A DNA stretch of 64,000 nt from Gammaproteobacteria bacterium (GCA_017999615.1 JAGNLM010000002.1:45189-109188); one strand, 5' to 3'; counted from the first letter of the stretch, positions 32,244-43,013 are shown. The notes: generated by a model from the letters alone, not told the origin. A program made the numbers and translations.

Positions 32244-33254
32244 GGCCTCCGGTACGCCCTCCGCCAGGCGCAGCACGTTCAGGAAGAACTCGAGCACGAG
32301 GTCTCCCACCGCGAGCTCCCGGACCTCGGCCCAGCGCCCCCCGGGACCGGCGCGCAGGTAGTCACCCGGGTGGGCGGGCCGCGCCCGCCGCAGGACCCGT
32401 CCCCCGGCGACCCGGGTGAGTTTTCCGTGGGCGCCGGGGCCGAGCGCCAGGTAGTCGCCGAAGGTCCAGTAATTGAGGTTGTGCCGGCACTGCCGGCCGG
32501 GGCGCGCGAAGGCGGAGACCTCGTAGCGCGCGAGCCCTCCGTCGGCGAGGCGCGCCCGGCAGGCCGATTCCATGTCCGCCACCACCTCCTCGTCGGGCAA
32601 GGGGGGCGGGTCCCGGTGGAACGCCGTCCCCGCCTCGAGGGTGAGCTGGTAGTGGGAGAGGTGCTCGGGCTCGAGCGCGAGCGCCGCCTCCACGTCCGCG
32701 AGCGCCCCCGCGGCCGTCTGTCCCGGGAGTCCGTACATCAGGTCGAGCCCCACGTTCCCGAAGCCCGCCGACCGGGCCGCCTCGACCGCGGCCGCGGCCT
32801 CGCGCGCCGAGTGGATCCGGCCGATGCGCCGGAGCAGGCGGTCGTCGAAGCTCTGCGCCCCGAGCGAAAGCCGGTCGACACCCGCCGCCCGGAGCTCCCG
32901 CAACCGCCCGGCGTCGACCGTCCCGGGGTTGGCCTCGAGGGTCACCTCCGCGCCGGGCGCGAGCCCCGGGCCGCGGCCTGCAGCCTCCAGGACGCGGGCC
33001 ACCGTCTCCGGCGCGAGGAGGCTCGGTGTGCCGCCCCCGAAGAAGACGCTCACCAGCGCCCGGCCCGCCGCGTCCCCGGACTCCTCGGCGAGGTCCTCGA
33101 GCAGCGCCCGCAGGAACTGCGCCTCGGGCAGCCCCTCCGGCCCCAGGGGGTGGGAGTTGAAGTCACAGTACGGGCACTTGCGCACGCACCAGGGCACGTG
33201 CACGTAGAGCGAGAGCGGAGGGGGTGCCCCGCGCAGGCCCGCCTCCCCGCTCAT
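32040..33254 (-). CDS. hemW: Heme chaperone/radical SAM protein HemW
   Basis: 404 residues. Formerly called HemN-like; HemW binds heme and hands it to target proteins. The [4Fe-4S]/SAM motif is CVRKCPYCDF near residue 23, FFGGGTPSLL follows, and the C-terminal HemN domain ends in LRFLNDLCALFL. HemW lacks the extra cysteine of true HemN coproporphyrinogen oxidase. ATG 33254, 30 bp after rdgB; third gene of rph-rdgB-hemW. Confidence 0.93.
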   Translation of the reverse strand: MSGEAGLRGAPPPLSLYVHVPWCVRKCPYCDFNSHPLGPEGLPEAQFLRALLEDLAEESGDAAGRALVSVFFGGGTPSLLAPETVARVLEAAGRGPGLAPGAEVTLEANPGTVDAGRLRELRAAGVDRLSLGAQSFDDRLLRRIGRIHSAREAAAAVEAARSAGFGNVGLDLMYGLPGQTAAGALADVEAALALEPEHLSHYQLTLEAGTAFHRDPPPLPDEEVVADMESACRARLADGGLARYEVSAFARPGRQCRHNLNYWTFGDYLALGPGAHGKLTRVAGGRVLRRARPAHPGDYLRAGPGGRWAEVRELAVGDLVLEFFLNVLRLAEGVPEALFAERTGLSLSTAAGALAEARARGLMTAEPGRLRATEAGLRFLNDLCALFLPAGSGLPPVVPPEETA

Positions 33255-33284
33255 TCCCCGCCGTGCGCGGACATGACGCGGACG

Positions 33285-33902
33285 TCACCCGAGACGCGCG
33301 TGAAAGGCCTCCACCAGCGCCCTCAGGGCCTGGCCCCGGTGGCTGAGGGCGTTCTTCACCTCGGCGGGCAACTCGGCCGCGGTGCACCCGTGGGTCGGTA
33401 CGAAGAACACCGGGTCGTACCCGAAGCCGTTCGCGCCCCTCGGCGCAGTGGTGATCCGGCCCTCCCAGGTACCCTGGCAGACGATCGGCGTCGGGTCCTC
33501 GGCACGGCGCAGGAAGGCGATGGCGCACTGGAAGCGGGCGGTGCGCCCGGGCTCGGGCACCTCCGCCAGGGCCTCCAGGAGCTTCTCCACGTTGGCCGCG
33601 TCCCCCGCCCCCGGACCGGCGTAGCGCGCCGAGCGCACCCCGGGGGCCCCGTTCAGGGCGTCCACCTCGAGACCCGAGTCGTCGGCGATGGCCGGCAGGC
33701 CGGCGTGCAGGGAGGCGTTGCGGGCCTTCAGGATGGCGTTCTCGACGAAAGTGAGGCCCGTCTCCTCGGCCTCCGGAACGGCGAGGGCCGACTGGGGGAC
33801 GACCTGGGCGTGGAAGCCCGCCAGGAGGACGTTGAGCTCCCTCACCTTGCCGGCGTTGCCGCTCGCCAGGACCCACCGCACCTCGGGGGCGGCGATGCTC
33901 AC
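33285..33902 (-). CDS. rdgB: dITP/XTP pyrophosphatase (non-canonical purine NTPase)
   Basis: 205 residues of the HAM1/RdgB family, which removes dITP and XTP from the nucleotide pool. [11 protein letters not shown] near residue 14, [11 protein letters not shown] (catalytic acids) and [10 protein letters not shown] are diagnostic, and [12 protein letters not shown] and LSHRGQAL follow. GTG start at 33902 overlaps the rph stop as GTGA. Confidence 0.96.
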   Translation of the reverse strand: MSIAAPEVRWVLASGNAGKVRELNVLLAGFHAQVVPQSALAVPEAEETGLTFVENAILKARNASLHAGLPAIADDSGLEVDALNGAPGVRSARYAGPGAGDAANVEKLLEALAEVPEPGRTARFQCAIAFLRRAEDPTPIVCQGTWEGRITTAPRGANGFGYDPVFFVPTHGCTAAELPAEVKNALSHRGQALRALVEAFHARLG

Positions 33903-34618
33903 CCCTCCTCCAGCGCGGCCCGCTGCAGGGCCATGATGGACTGCGTGCCCCGGCGGGCGAGCTCGAGCAGGGCCATGAGCTCGTCCATGCGGAAGGCGTG
34001 GCCTTCGGCGGTGCCCTGGATCTCCACGAAGGCCCCGGCGTCGTTCATCACCACGTTCATGTCGGTCTCGGCCCCCGAGTCCTCGGCATAGTCCAGGTCC
34101 AGGATGGGCTCCCCGCCAGAGATCCCCACCGAGACCGCCGCCACCTGGCCGTGGATGGGGCTCTGGGGGATCCGACCCCGCCTCAGCAGGCCGTTCACCG
34201 CGTCCACCAGCGCGACGTAGCCACCGCAGACCGATGCCGTGCGGGTGCCGCCGTCGGCCTGGATCACGTCGCAGTCGAGGATGACCCGCCGCTCACCGAG
34301 GGCCTGCAGGTCCACCACCGCGCGCAGGCTGCGGCCGATCAGGCGCTGGATCTCCAGCGTCCTCCCGCCCTGGCGGCCGGTGGCCGCCTCCCGGCTGGTG
34401 CGCTCGCCGGTCGCCCGGGGCAGCATGCCGTACTCCGCCGTCACCCAGCCCCGGCCGCTGCCCTTCAGCCAGCGGGGCACGGACTCCTCCACCGTGGCGG
34501 TGCAGACGACTCGGGTCTCCCCGAACTCCACCAGCACCGACCCCTCGGCGTGACGCGTGTACCGGCGGCGGAACCGGATCGGGCGAAGCTCGTCGGGGGC
34601 GCGGCCGCTCGGGCGCAT
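33899..34618 (-). CDS. rph: Ribonuclease PH
   Basis: 239 residues. Phosphorolytic 3'-5' exoribonuclease that trims tRNA 3' ends. [48 protein letters not shown] (in part) and [15 protein letters not shown] are the family's conserved blocks, all present, including the catalytic aspartates in [15 protein letters not shown]. The ATG at 34618 leads the rph-rdgB-hemW operon and is divergent from yicC. Confidence 0.97.
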   Translation of the reverse strand: MRPSGRAPDELRPIRFRRRYTRHAEGSVLVEFGETRVVCTATVEESVPRWLKGSGRGWVTAEYGMLPRATGERTSREAATGRQGGRTLEIQRLIGRSLRAVVDLQALGERRVILDCDVIQADGGTRTASVCGGYVALVDAVNGLLRRGRIPQSPIHGQVAAVSVGISGGEPILDLDYAEDSGAETDMNVVMNDAGAFVEIQGTAEGHAFRMDELMALLELARRGTQSIMALQRAALEEG

Positions 34619-34653
34619 GGGGAGTCCTGTCGGGTCGGGTGGAGAGGCGGCGG

Positions 34654-34659
34654 ATTATA
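34654..34659 (-). promoter_or_regulatory. Perfect -10 hexamer for the rph operon
   Basis: TATAAT on the minus strand, 36 bp upstream of the rph ATG, in an otherwise GC-rich stretch. No recognisable -35 lies 17 bp upstream. Confidence 0.45.
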
Positions 34660-34679
34660 GCGGTTCGCCGGGGTGCCCG

Positions 34680-34724
34680 CGGCCCGCATGGGTGCCACCG
34701 GGCCACGGGCACCCACGCGGGCCG
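34680..34724. repeat. 17-bp hairpin in the rph-yicC divergent region
   Basis: Arms 34680-34696 and 34708-34724 match at 16 of 17 positions with an 11-nt loop; the core TGGGTGCC/GGCACCCA is perfect. Only three T follow, so it is not a normal terminator. It lies between the divergent starts, upstream of the rph -10, and could be an operator or part of the yicC leader. Confidence 0.5.
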
Positions 34725-34792
34725 TTTACGGCCTTGCGGCCGCCTTGCTACCCTGCGTCCGGGCCGCCGGGGCCCTTGCCAGCGCCACCACC

Positions 34793-35659
34793 ATGTTACG
34801 CAGCATGACCGCCTTCGCCCGCCGGGAGACCCACACCCCCTGGGGCACCGCCGCCTGGGAGCTCCGCTCGGTCAATCACCGCTACCTGGATGTCAGCGTG
34901 CGCCTGCCCGAGGACTGGCGCGCCCTGGAGCCCGAGGTGCGCGCCCGCGTCGGTGAGCGGGTCCGCCGGGGCAAGGTGGAGTGCGCCCTGCGCTACCAGG
35001 CGGCCGTCGGCAACGTCGCGGGCATGCGCCTGAACCGGCCGCTGGCCGAGCAGCTCGCGCGCTTGAGCCGGGAGGTCGACCAGATCCTCTACAACCCGGC
35101 CCCCGTCCACGCCCTCGACGTCCTGCGCTGGCCCGGAGTCCTGGAGACGGACCTGCCGGACGCCGATGCGGTGACCCGCAATCTCCTGGCCCTGCTCGAG
35201 GACACCGTGGGCGACCTGGTCGCGACCCGGGAGCGGGAGGGGGCCAAGGTTCGCGAGGCGCTGCAGGCGCGGCTCACCGAGATGGAGCCGCGGGTTCGGA
35301 CCGCCGCGGAGCGCATGCCGGCCGTCGTCGCCGCCACCCGCGAGCGCCTGCGGGGCCGGTTGGCCGAGCTGCGGGCCGAGGTCGACGGGCAGCGCCTGGA
35401 GCAGGAGATCGTGCTCTTCGCGCAACGGGTCGACGTCGCCGAGGAGCTGGACCGCCTCTCGATGCACATCGCCGAGGTCCGGCGCGTCCTGTCCGAGGGC
35501 GGCCCCGTCGGGCGCCGGCTGGACTTCCTGATGCAGGAGCTCAACCGCGAGGCGAACACGCTCGGCTCCAAGTCGGCCGACACCGAGACGACCCGCGTCG
35601 CGGTCGACCTGAAGGTCCTCATCGAGCAGATGCGCGAGCAGGTCCAGAACGTCGAGTAG
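34793..35659 (+). CDS. yicC: YicC family endoribonuclease
   Basis: 288 residues, nearly identical in length to E. coli YicC (287), a sequence-specific RNase affecting small RNA turnover. The N-terminus LRSMTAFARRE and the C-terminal LDFLMQELNREANTLGSKS are the two conserved ends (DUF1732 at the C-terminus). ATG 34793 is chosen over 34673 because it matches the family N-terminus. gmk starts 6 nt later. This yicC-gmk-rpoZ-spoT order is typical of the class. Confidence 0.95.
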   Translation: MLRSMTAFARRETHTPWGTAAWELRSVNHRYLDVSVRLPEDWRALEPEVRARVGERVRRGKVECALRYQAAVGNVAGMRLNRPLAEQLARLSREVDQILYNPAPVHALDVLRWPGVLETDLPDADAVTRNLLALLEDTVGDLVATREREGAKVREALQARLTEMEPRVRTAAERMPAVVAATRERLRGRLAELRAEVDGQRLEQEIVLFAQRVDVAEELDRLSMHIAEVRRVLSEGGPVGRRLDFLMQELNREANTLGSKSADTETTRVAVDLKVLIEQMREQVQNVE

Positions 35660-35665
35660 CCGCCG

Positions 35666-36298
35666 ATGCCCACGGGGAGCCTCTACGTCGTCGCCGCACC
35701 GTCCGGCACGGGCAAGACCACCCTGATCCAGGCCCTGATCAAGGAGACCCCCGGCGTCGTCGCCTCGGTCTCCTGCACCACCCGCCCCCCGCGGGCGAAC
35801 GAGCGCGACGGGGTCGACTACCGGTTCGTGGACGCCGCCACCTTCGAGGCCATGGCCGCCACGGGGGACTTCCTGGAGCACGCCGAGGTCTTCGGGCACC
35901 GCTATGGCACTCCCCGGGGCCCGACCGAGGCGCGGCTCGCCGAGGGCTTCGACGTGGTGCTGGTCATCGACTGGCAGGGATTTCGCCAGGTCCGCCAGGC
36001 CATGCCCGACTGCGTCGGGGTGTTCCTGCTGCCGCCCTCGCGCGCGACCCTGGAGCACCGGTTGCGCGGCCGGGGTCAGGACCCCGATTCCGTCATCCGC
36101 CGCCGGCTGGCGGAGGCCCGCGCCGAGATCGGGCACTGGCGGGAATTCGACTACGTCCTGGTCAACCGCAAGCTCGTCACCGCCCTCGGCGAGCTGCAGT
36201 CCATCCTGGTGGCCCGACGGCTGCGGCGGGAGGTCCAGGGCCAGCGCGAGTCCGCGCTGATCGCCGAGCTTCTGGAAGCCCCGGGCCGTTCCCGCTAG
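35666..36298 (+). CDS. gmk: Guanylate kinase
   Basis: 210 residues. It phosphorylates GMP to GDP. P-loop [10 protein letters not shown] near residue 11; [20 protein letters not shown] is the GMP-binding region. Spacing of 6 nt after yicC and 43 nt before rpoZ. Supplies GDP/GTP and hence ppGpp, which fits with rpoZ and spoT downstream. Confidence 0.97.
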   Translation: MPTGSLYVVAAPSGTGKTTLIQALIKETPGVVASVSCTTRPPRANERDGVDYRFVDAATFEAMAATGDFLEHAEVFGHRYGTPRGPTEARLAEGFDVVLVIDWQGFRQVRQAMPDCVGVFLLPPSRATLEHRLRGRGQDPDSVIRRRLAEARAEIGHWREFDYVLVNRKLVTALGELQSILVARRLRREVQGQRESALIAELLEAPGRSR

Positions 36299-36341
36299 AC
36301 TGCGGGGAACCCGGCGCACCGCCCCTGGAGTCTGGAAAACG

Positions 36342-36608
36342 ATGGCACGAATCACGGTTCAGGACTGCCTCGCCCACGTACCCAACCGCTTCCAGCTGGT
36401 GCTGGTCGCCACCAAGCGGGCACGGCAGATTGCGCTCGGGGCTCGGCCCCTGGTGGACGAGGAGAACGACAAGCCCAGCGTGATCGCCCTGCGGGAGATC
36501 GCGGCGGGCGTGGTCGGACCCGAGGTCCTGCACGAGGTGACCGCGGCCGAGCACGCGGCCGAGTCCCTCGTGGCCGAAGAGGAGCTGCCGGAAAGCGCAG
36601 CGCCCTAG
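36342..36608 (+). CDS. rpoZ: RNA polymerase omega subunit
   Basis: 88 residues. Small RNAP subunit that binds beta' and forms part of ppGpp site 1. [20 protein letters not shown] and KRARQIALG and [15 protein letters not shown] are the conserved blocks; the acidic tail EEELPES is typical. ends 3 nt before the spoT start. Confidence 0.96.
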   Translation: MARITVQDCLAHVPNRFQLVLVATKRARQIALGARPLVDEENDKPSVIALREIAAGVVGPEVLHEVTAAEHAAESLVAEEELPESAAP

Positions 36609-36611
36609 CAC

Positions 36612-38855
36612 GTGACCAGCGCGCCGCCCCCGCTCCGCCCGGGGGGCGCCGCACAGGCGGAGGAGCGCCACCCACCGCAGACGTACCCCATGTCGCACAC
36701 CGTGGCCGCACCACCGTCGCAGCCCTACCTGATCAGCGACCTGTGCGACAACCTCGAGGCGTACCTCGAGCCCGAGCAGGTCCGCGAGGCCTACCGCGCG
36801 TACCTCCTGTCCGCCGAGGCCCACGAGGGCCAGCATCGGGCCTCCGGCGAGCCCTACGTCTACCACCCCGTCGAGGTCGCCCGCATCCTGGCGGAGATGC
36901 GGCTCGACGCCCAGAGCGTCGTCGCCGCGCTGCTCCACGACGTCATCGAGGACACCGTCCTCACCAAGGCCGACGTTTCGCGGGAGTTCGGGCCCGAGGT
37001 CGCCGAGCTCGTCGACGGCGTGACGAAGCTCACGCAGATCAACCTCGGGAACCGCGCCGAGGCCCAGGCCGAGAACTACCGCAAGATGCTCCTGGCGATG
37101 ACCCAGGACATCCGCGTCATCCTCGTGAAGCTCGCGGACCGCCTGCACAACATGCGCACCCTGGGCGCCCTGGGCCCGGAGAAGCGCCGGGCCATCGCCC
37201 GCGAGACCCTCGACATCTACGCCCCCATCGCGAGCCGGCTCGGCCTCAATCACCTGCGCCACCAGCTCGAGGACCTCGGCTTCGCCGCGCTGCACCCCTC
37301 GCGCTACCGCGTCCTCGCGCAGGAGGTGAAGAAGGCCCGCGGACACCGCAAGGAGGTGGTGCAGAAGATCGAGATGGCCATCAAGCGCCGCCTGCGCCAG
37401 GAGGGCCTCCCCGGGGAGGTGATCGGGCGCGAGAAGCACCTCTACAGCCTGTACCGGAAGATGCGGGCCAAGGGGTCGCGGCTCTCCGAGGTGCTCGACG
37501 TCTACGCGTTCCGGATCGTCACGGACAGCGTCGACAGCTGCTACCGCGTCCTCGGGGCCGTCCACAACCTCTACAAGCCCGTGCCGGGACGCTTCAAGGA
37601 CTACATCGCCATCCCCAAGGCGAACGGCTACCAGTCGCTGCACACGGTGCTGTTCGGGCCGTTCGGCATCCCCATCGAGGTGCAGGTCCGCACCCGCGAG
37701 ATGCACGAGGTCGCCGAGTCGGGGATCGCCGCGCACTGGCTGTACAAGGGCGGCGATGGCGACGGGGGGGCGGCGAGCGCGCACAGGCGGGCGCGCGAGT
37801 GGCTGCGCGACCTGCTGGAGCTGCAGCGCGACGCGGGCAACTCGGTCGAATTCATCGAGAACGTCAAGGTCGACCTCTTCCCGGACGAGGTCTACGTGTT
37901 CACCCCGAAGGGCGAGATCAAGCGCCTGCCGCGGGGGGCGACGCCGGTGGACTTCGCCTACCAGGTCCACACAGACGTAGGCAACACCTGCGTCGCGGCC
38001 AAGGTGGACCGCCGCTACTCGCCCCTCAGCACCCCCCTCGCCAACGGCCAGACGGTGGAGGTGGTGACCGCCCCCTGGGGGCGCCCGAACCCGAACTGGC
38101 TGAACTTCGTGGTCACGGGGAAGGCCCGCTCGACCATCCGCAGCGCCCTGAAGGGGCTGCAGCGCGGCGAGGCGGTGGAGCTCGGGCGCCGCCTGTTGAA
38201 GAACGCCCTGGCGGAAGAGTCCCTCTCCCCCCAGGACATCCCCGCGCCGTGCATGCAGGCCGCGCTGCACAGCATGGGGCTCGCCACCGAGGACGACCTG
38301 CTCGCCGACATCGGGCTCGGCAACCGCATCGCCCAGCTCGTGGCGCGGCGCTTCGCCTTCTGCGGCGAAGAGGACCGGATGCCCACCGAGCCCGAGCCCC
38401 AGCACGGGGGCCGTCCCCTGGCCATCAAGGGCACCGAGGGCATGGTGGTCAACTTCGCCCGCTGCTGCCGGCCGATCCCGGGGGACCCGATCCAGGGCTT
38501 CGTCACCGCAGGGCGGGGCATCGTCATCCACACCCAGTGGTGCAAGAACGTCGCCGAGCGCCCCACCCGCATGGACAAGATCATCGACCTGGCGTGGGCG
38601 CCGGCGGTGCGGGGTGACTTCCCGGTGGACATCCGCGTCGAGGTCGCCGATCAGCGCGGGGTGCTCGCCACGATCGCCGCGGCGATCGCCGACGAGGGCG
38701 CCAACATCGAGAACGTGGACATCGCGGACCACGACGGGCTCTACACCGCGATCACCTTCACCATCGACGTCACCCACCGCACGCACCTCGCCCGCATCCT
38801 GCGGCGGGTGCGGGGCATCCGCCAGGTGACCCGCATCTTCCGCGTCCGGGGGTGA
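36612..38855 (+). CDS. spoT: (p)ppGpp synthetase/hydrolase SpoT
   Basis: 747 residues. Bifunctional stringent-response enzyme. The HD hydrolase (about 65-220) is intact, with [10 protein letters not shown] and [12 protein letters not shown]; the synthetase domain (about 265-380, [13 protein letters not shown]) follows; then TGS ([20 protein letters not shown]), a conserved-Cys region (RCCRPIPGD) and a C-terminal ACT domain. The intact HD motif makes it SpoT/Rsh, not RelA. GTG 36612 is given, adding about 26 non-conserved residues; ATG 36690 (residue 27) is the alternative. Located after rpoZ as usual. Confidence 0.94.
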   Translation: MTSAPPPLRPGGAAQAEERHPPQTYPMSHTVAAPPSQPYLISDLCDNLEAYLEPEQVREAYRAYLLSAEAHEGQHRASGEPYVYHPVEVARILAEMRLDAQSVVAALLHDVIEDTVLTKADVSREFGPEVAELVDGVTKLTQINLGNRAEAQAENYRKMLLAMTQDIRVILVKLADRLHNMRTLGALGPEKRRAIARETLDIYAPIASRLGLNHLRHQLEDLGFAALHPSRYRVLAQEVKKARGHRKEVVQKIEMAIKRRLRQEGLPGEVIGREKHLYSLYRKMRAKGSRLSEVLDVYAFRIVTDSVDSCYRVLGAVHNLYKPVPGRFKDYIAIPKANGYQSLHTVLFGPFGIPIEVQVRTREMHEVAESGIAAHWLYKGGDGDGGAASAHRRAREWLRDLLELQRDAGNSVEFIENVKVDLFPDEVYVFTPKGEIKRLPRGATPVDFAYQVHTDVGNTCVAAKVDRRYSPLSTPLANGQTVEVVTAPWGRPNPNWLNFVVTGKARSTIRSALKGLQRGEAVELGRRLLKNALAEESLSPQDIPAPCMQAALHSMGLATEDDLLADIGLGNRIAQLVARRFAFCGEEDRMPTEPEPQHGGRPLAIKGTEGMVVNFARCCRPIPGDPIQGFVTAGRGIVIHTQWCKNVAERPTRMDKIIDLAWAPAVRGDFPVDIRVEVADQRGVLATIAAAIADEGANIENVDIADHDGLYTAITFTIDVTHRTHLARILRRVRGIRQVTRIFRVRG

Positions 38856-38919
38856 GGGCACCCCGCCCCCCCGTCCGCGCGCGGGACGCCCGGACCAAGC
38901 GGCCCCAGGAGGAGCTCCC

Positions 38920-39306
38920 TTGTCCATCACCCACGTCCACACCGAGGCGGCCCCCGCGGCCATCGGCACGTACTCCCAGGCTGTCCGCGCGGGGGACACC
39001 GTCTACCTCTCCGGCCAGATCCCGCTCGACCCGGCGACCATGCGCCTGGTGCCGGGCGACGCGCACGAGCAGGCCCGGCGGGTCTTCCTCAACCTGAGCG
39101 CCGTCGCCGGGGCGGCGGGCGGCAGCCTCTCCGACACGGTCCGGCTCACCGTCTACCTGACCGACCTGGGCCACTTCACCGCCGTCAACGAGGTCATGGC
39201 CGAGTACTTCCGCCCGCCCTACCCCGCCCGCGCCGTGGTGGGCGTAGCCGCCCTGCCCCGCGGCGCGCTCCTGGAGGTCGACGCGGTGCTCGTCCTCGGC
39301 CGCTAG
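38920..39306 (+). CDS. ridA: RidA family reactive imine/enamine deaminase
   Basis: 128 residues. Hydrolyses 2-aminoacrylate and related imines. [24 protein letters not shown] opens the fold (given in part); the active-site Arg is in [23 protein letters not shown] (part). The start is TTG at 38920, supported by AGGAGGAG 5 nt upstream. recG begins 4 nt after the stop. Confidence 0.95.
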   Translation: MSITHVHTEAAPAAIGTYSQAVRAGDTVYLSGQIPLDPATMRLVPGDAHEQARRVFLNLSAVAGAAGGSLSDTVRLTVYLTDLGHFTAVNEVMAEYFRPPYPARAVVGVAALPRGALLEVDAVLVLGR

Positions 39307-39310
39307 CCGC

Positions 39311-41425
39311 GTGGCACCCCGCCCCGACGCCGGGCCGGCCGCCGGCTCCGCCGGGGACCTCGCCGCAGCCCCGGTCACGACCCTGCGCGGGGTGGGCCCC
39401 CGCGTCGCCGAGCGCCTCGCCCGCCTCGGTGTACGCTCGGTGCAGGACCTCCTCCTGCACCTGCCCCTGCGCTACGAGGACCGCACCCGGGTCACGCCCA
39501 TCGGGGCCCTCGGCCCGGGCGAGACCGCCGTCGTGGAGGGCGAGGTGGAACTGGCCTCGGCCCGGCCGGGGCGCCGCGCCTCCCTCGTCTACCTGCTCGG
39601 CGACGGCACCGGCCGGCTGACGCTGCGGTTCTTCCACTTCGGCCCCGGGCTCCACGCCCAGCTCGCCCGGGGGACCCGCCTGCGAGCCTACGGCGAGGTC
39701 CGGCCCGGTCCGGCGGGGCTCGAGATGGTGCACCCCGAGCACCGGGTGCTCGCCGGCGCCGAGCCCGCCGCCCTCGATGCCGCGCTGACCCCCGTCTACC
39801 CCAGCACCGAGGGGCTGACCCAGCCCCTGCTGCGGCGGCTTGCCGCTGCCGCGCTCGAGGCGCTCGAGACAGCGCCCGGCCTCGAGCTGCTGCCGGGGGA
39901 GCTTCTGCGGCGCACCGGCCTGCCCCCGATGGCAGAGGCCCTTCGCCTCCTGCACCGGCCCGAGCCCCACGCTCCGGTCGACTCCCTCCTCTGCGGGCAG
40001 CACCCGGCCCGGCAGCGGCTCGCCTTCGAGGAGCTGCTCGCCTATCTGCTGAGCCTGCGGGAGCTGCGGGCCCGCTCCGACCGCCTGCCGGCCCCGGCGC
40101 TGCGCCCGGGCGGGGAGCTGGCCCGCCGCCTGCGGGACCAGCTGCCGTTTCGCCTCACGGCGGCCCAGGAGCGGGTGGCCGCCGAGGTGGGGCGCGACCT
40201 CGCCGAGGGCCACCCCATGCAGCGGATGCTCCAGGGCGACGTGGGCTCGGGGAAGACCGTGGTCGCCGCGCTCGCCGCCGCGCTGGCGGTGGAGGCCGGA
40301 TTCCAGGTCGCGGTCATGGCGCCCACCGAGCTGCTCGCCGAGCAACACCTGCGCACCCTGCGCGGGTGGTTCGAGCCGCTGGGGGTCGAGGTCGCCTGGC
40401 TGTCCGGCCGGCAGGCGGCGAAAGAGCGGGAGGATTGCCTGCGCCGGCTGGCCGCCCACGAGGCCCGGGTGGTCGTGGGCACCCACGCCCTCTTCCAGGG
40501 CGAGGTCCGCTTCGCCGGGCTCGGGCTCGTGGTGGTCGACGAGCAGCACCGCTTCGGCGTCCACCAGCGCCTGGCGCTCTGGGAGAAGGGCCTGCGCCTG
40601 GGGCGCTACCCCCACCAGCTGATCATGACCGCCACCCCCATCCCGCGCACCCTCGCCATGACCGCCTACGCGGACCTGGACCTCTCGGTGCTGGACGAGC
40701 TGCCCCCCGGCCGTCAGCCGATCGAGACCGTGGCGGTGCCCGAGGCGCGCCGCGCCGAGGTGGTCGCCCGCATCCGGCAGGCCTGCGCCGCGGGGCGCCA
40801 GGCCTACTGGGTCTGCACGCTCATCGAGGAATCCGAGGTGCTGGAGGCCGAGGCGGCGGAGGCGACCGCCGCCCGCCTGCGGGCGGGCCTGCCGGGGATC
40901 GCCGTCGGCCTGGTCCACGGGCGCATGCGCCCGGGGGAGCGGGACGCCGTCATGGCGGCCTTCCAGGCGGGCGACGTCCGGCTGCTGGTGGCCACCACCG
41001 TGATCGAGGTCGGGGTGGACGTGCCCCGGGCGAGCCTGATGGTGATCGAGAACGCCGAGCGCCTGGGGCTCGCCCAGCTGCACCAGCTCCGCGGCCGCGT
41101 CGGCCGTGGCAGCGAGAGGAGCACCTGCGTGCTGCTCTACCGGGGACCCCTCTCCGAGACCGCCCGCCGGCGCCTCTCGGTCATCCGCCGACACACGGAC
41201 GGCTTCGCCATCGCCGAGGAGGACCTGCGCCTGCGCGGACCCGGGGAGGTGCTCGGTACCCGGCAGACGGGCCTGCTCCAGTTCCGGGTCGCCGACCCCC
41301 TGCGCGACCGGGGACTGCTCGAGCGGGTCACCGCCGCCGCCGGCGACCTCGCCCGCGACCCGGACCGCGTCGCCGCCCTCCTGCGCCGGTGGGGCGGCGA
41401 TCGGGTAGACTATGGTCACGTTTGA
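39311..41425 (+). CDS. recG: ATP-dependent DNA helicase RecG
   Basis: 704 residues. Branch-migrates stalled forks and recombination intermediates. Wedge/OB domain at the N-terminus (TLRGVGPRVAERLARLGV); helicase motif I GDVGSGKT near residue 310, motif II DEQH, motif III TATPIPRTLA, motif VI QLRGRVGRGSERS. A short extra N-terminal segment before PVTTLRGVG is non-conserved. GTG start at 39311. Confidence 0.97.
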   Translation: MAPRPDAGPAAGSAGDLAAAPVTTLRGVGPRVAERLARLGVRSVQDLLLHLPLRYEDRTRVTPIGALGPGETAVVEGEVELASARPGRRASLVYLLGDGTGRLTLRFFHFGPGLHAQLARGTRLRAYGEVRPGPAGLEMVHPEHRVLAGAEPAALDAALTPVYPSTEGLTQPLLRRLAAAALEALETAPGLELLPGELLRRTGLPPMAEALRLLHRPEPHAPVDSLLCGQHPARQRLAFEELLAYLLSLRELRARSDRLPAPALRPGGELARRLRDQLPFRLTAAQERVAAEVGRDLAEGHPMQRMLQGDVGSGKTVVAALAAALAVEAGFQVAVMAPTELLAEQHLRTLRGWFEPLGVEVAWLSGRQAAKEREDCLRRLAAHEARVVVGTHALFQGEVRFAGLGLVVVDEQHRFGVHQRLALWEKGLRLGRYPHQLIMTATPIPRTLAMTAYADLDLSVLDELPPGRQPIETVAVPEARRAEVVARIRQACAAGRQAYWVCTLIEESEVLEAEAAEATAARLRAGLPGIAVGLVHGRMRPGERDAVMAAFQAGDVRLLVATTVIEVGVDVPRASLMVIENAERLGLAQLHQLRGRVGRGSERSTCVLLYRGPLSETARRRLSVIRRHTDGFAIAEEDLRLRGPGEVLGTRQTGLLQFRVADPLRDRGLLERVTAAAGDLARDPDRVAALLRRWGGDRVDYGHV

Positions 41426-41525
41426 CGCGGGCCCCGTCCCTGCCGCGTGCGGTGGGTTTCGTGCCCCACACACCGCGCCTGGAGCCTGCCCCGCCGCCGC
41501 CCCCTCAGCCGAGGCCGACCACCCG

Positions 41526-42080
41526 ATGCGAGCGCGAGCCCCGCGATGGCAGTCGCGGCGGCAGGCCGTGGGCTCCCCCCTCCCCCCCGGCCTGCAGGAC
41601 TGGCTGTTCGAGAAGGGGTCGCTCACCCGTCGCCTGGTGGCGCGCTGCGGCGAGCGGTTCGCCCTGCGGCTCCTCGGCTCCTCCCGCGGTCCGGTACTGC
41701 CGGACGAGCGCCGGGCCCTGGCGCTGCCGTCGGGGTGCGTGGCGCTGGTGCGCCAGGTCTACCTGCTCTGTGGGAACCGGCCGCTCGTCTTCGCGCGCAG
41801 CGTGATACCACCCGGGAGCCTCGGCGGCCCCAACGGGCGCTTGGCGCGGCTCGGGTCCCGCCCGCTCGCGGTGCTGCTCTTCGGCCCCGTACCGGCCGCC
41901 CGGGGCACGATCGAGGTCGCCCCCGTCGGCCCCGGACAGGCCCTGTACGAGGCCGCGGCAAGGGGCCTCGGGTGCCCGCCTGAGGCCCCCCTGTGGGCCC
42001 GCAGGTCTCTCTTCTACCCCCGGGGCAAACCGGTGCTGGTCACCGAGGTGTTCTTGCCCGGGGTTGCCGAGCTACCCTGA
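41526..42080 (+). CDS. ubiC: Chorismate pyruvate-lyase UbiC
   Basis: 184 residues. Converts chorismate to 4-hydroxybenzoate, the ubiquinone ring precursor. Aligns with E. coli UbiC through [13 protein letters not shown], the substrate Arg in LVRQVYLLC, and the catalytic Glu in LVTEVFLPG. The frame is open from ATG 41412, inside recG, but ATG 41526 gives the better family length; the choice is uncertain. ubiA follows 25 nt after the stop. Confidence 0.88.
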   Translation: MRARAPRWQSRRQAVGSPLPPGLQDWLFEKGSLTRRLVARCGERFALRLLGSSRGPVLPDERRALALPSGCVALVRQVYLLCGNRPLVFARSVIPPGSLGGPNGRLARLGSRPLAVLLFGPVPAARGTIEVAPVGPGQALYEAAARGLGCPPEAPLWARRSLFYPRGKPVLVTEVFLPGVAELP

Positions 42081-42105
42081 CGCCGAACGACGACAAGGAA
42101 CCCTC

Positions 42106-42978
42106 GTGCCGCCTCTGACCGAGCACCTCGCCGACTACGTCCGCCTGATGCGGCTGCATCGCCCCATCGGCGCCTTCCTGCTGCTCTGGCCCACCCTCTG
42201 GGGGATCTGGATCGCCAGCGAGGGCCGGCCCGATCCGCTGGTCCTGGTGGTGTTCGTCGCCGGCGTGTTCCTCATGCGCTCCGCCGGCTGCGTCATCAAC
42301 GACTACGCCGACCGGGACTTCGACCCCTTCGTCGAGCGCACCCGCGACCGACCCCTCGCCACGGGGCGCGTCAGCCCGTCCGAGGCGCTGGTGCTGTTCT
42401 TCGCCCTGTGCCTGGTGTCCTTCGGGCTGGTCCTGCTCATGAACCGGTTGACGGTGCTGCTCTCCGCAGCGGCCGTCGCCCTGGCGGTGACCTACCCCTT
42501 CATGAAGCGCTATCACCACCTGCCCCAGGTGCACCTCGGCGTCGCCTTCGGCTGGGGCGTGCCCATGGCGTTCACCGCCGAGACCGGCGGCTGGCCGCCG
42601 GCCGTGGCGTGGGTCCTGCTCGCCGCGGTGGTGCTCTGGGCCGTGGCCTACGACACCCTCTACGCGATGGTCGACCGGGACTACGACCTGCGCATCGGGG
42701 TGAAGTCCACGGCGATCCTGTTCGGCTCCGCGGATCTCCCGGTCGTCGCCGGGGTGCACGCGGCCGTCCTCCTGCTCCTCGTCGCCGTGGGCCGGCTCGC
42801 CGGGCTGCGCTGGCCCTACTACGCCAGCCTGGGGGTGGCGGCCGGGCTCGCGGTCTACCAGCTCTGGCTCGCCCGCGACCGGGACCCGGCCCAATGCTTC
42901 CGGGCCTTCCTCCACAACAACTGGCTCGGCGCGACCGTCTTCGCCGGCATCGTCGCCAGCTACGCCCTGGAGGGCTGA
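42106..42978 (+). CDS. ubiA: 4-hydroxybenzoate octaprenyltransferase UbiA
   Basis: 290 residues, exactly the E. coli UbiA length. Integral membrane prenyltransferase with about nine helices. The first aspartate motif is [15 protein letters not shown] near residue 66, the second [13 protein letters not shown] near 188; together they bind the Mg2+-prenyl diphosphate. GTG 42106 is chosen over ATG 42064 because AAGGAA lies 5 nt upstream. With UbiC it completes ring formation and prenylation. Confidence 0.96.
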   Translation: MPPLTEHLADYVRLMRLHRPIGAFLLLWPTLWGIWIASEGRPDPLVLVVFVAGVFLMRSAGCVINDYADRDFDPFVERTRDRPLATGRVSPSEALVLFFALCLVSFGLVLLMNRLTVLLSAAAVALAVTYPFMKRYHHLPQVHLGVAFGWGVPMAFTAETGGWPPAVAWVLLAAVVLWAVAYDTLYAMVDRDYDLRIGVKSTAILFGSADLPVVAGVHAAVLLLLVAVGRLAGLRWPYYASLGVAAGLAVYQLWLARDRDPAQCFRAFLHNNWLGATVFAGIVASYALEG

Positions 42979-43013
42979 CCACCGGGGCGAGCCACACCCG
43001 GGTGCCGGCGGGC

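Noticed and set aside
36177..38999. 940-codon minus-strand frame antisense to spoT
   Set aside because: Composition-driven shadow frame; spoT on the plus strand is unambiguous.
41412..41525. UbiC start at ATG 41412
   Set aside because: Would add 38 non-conserved residues and overlap recG; ATG 41526 gives a family-like length, though this remains a choice.
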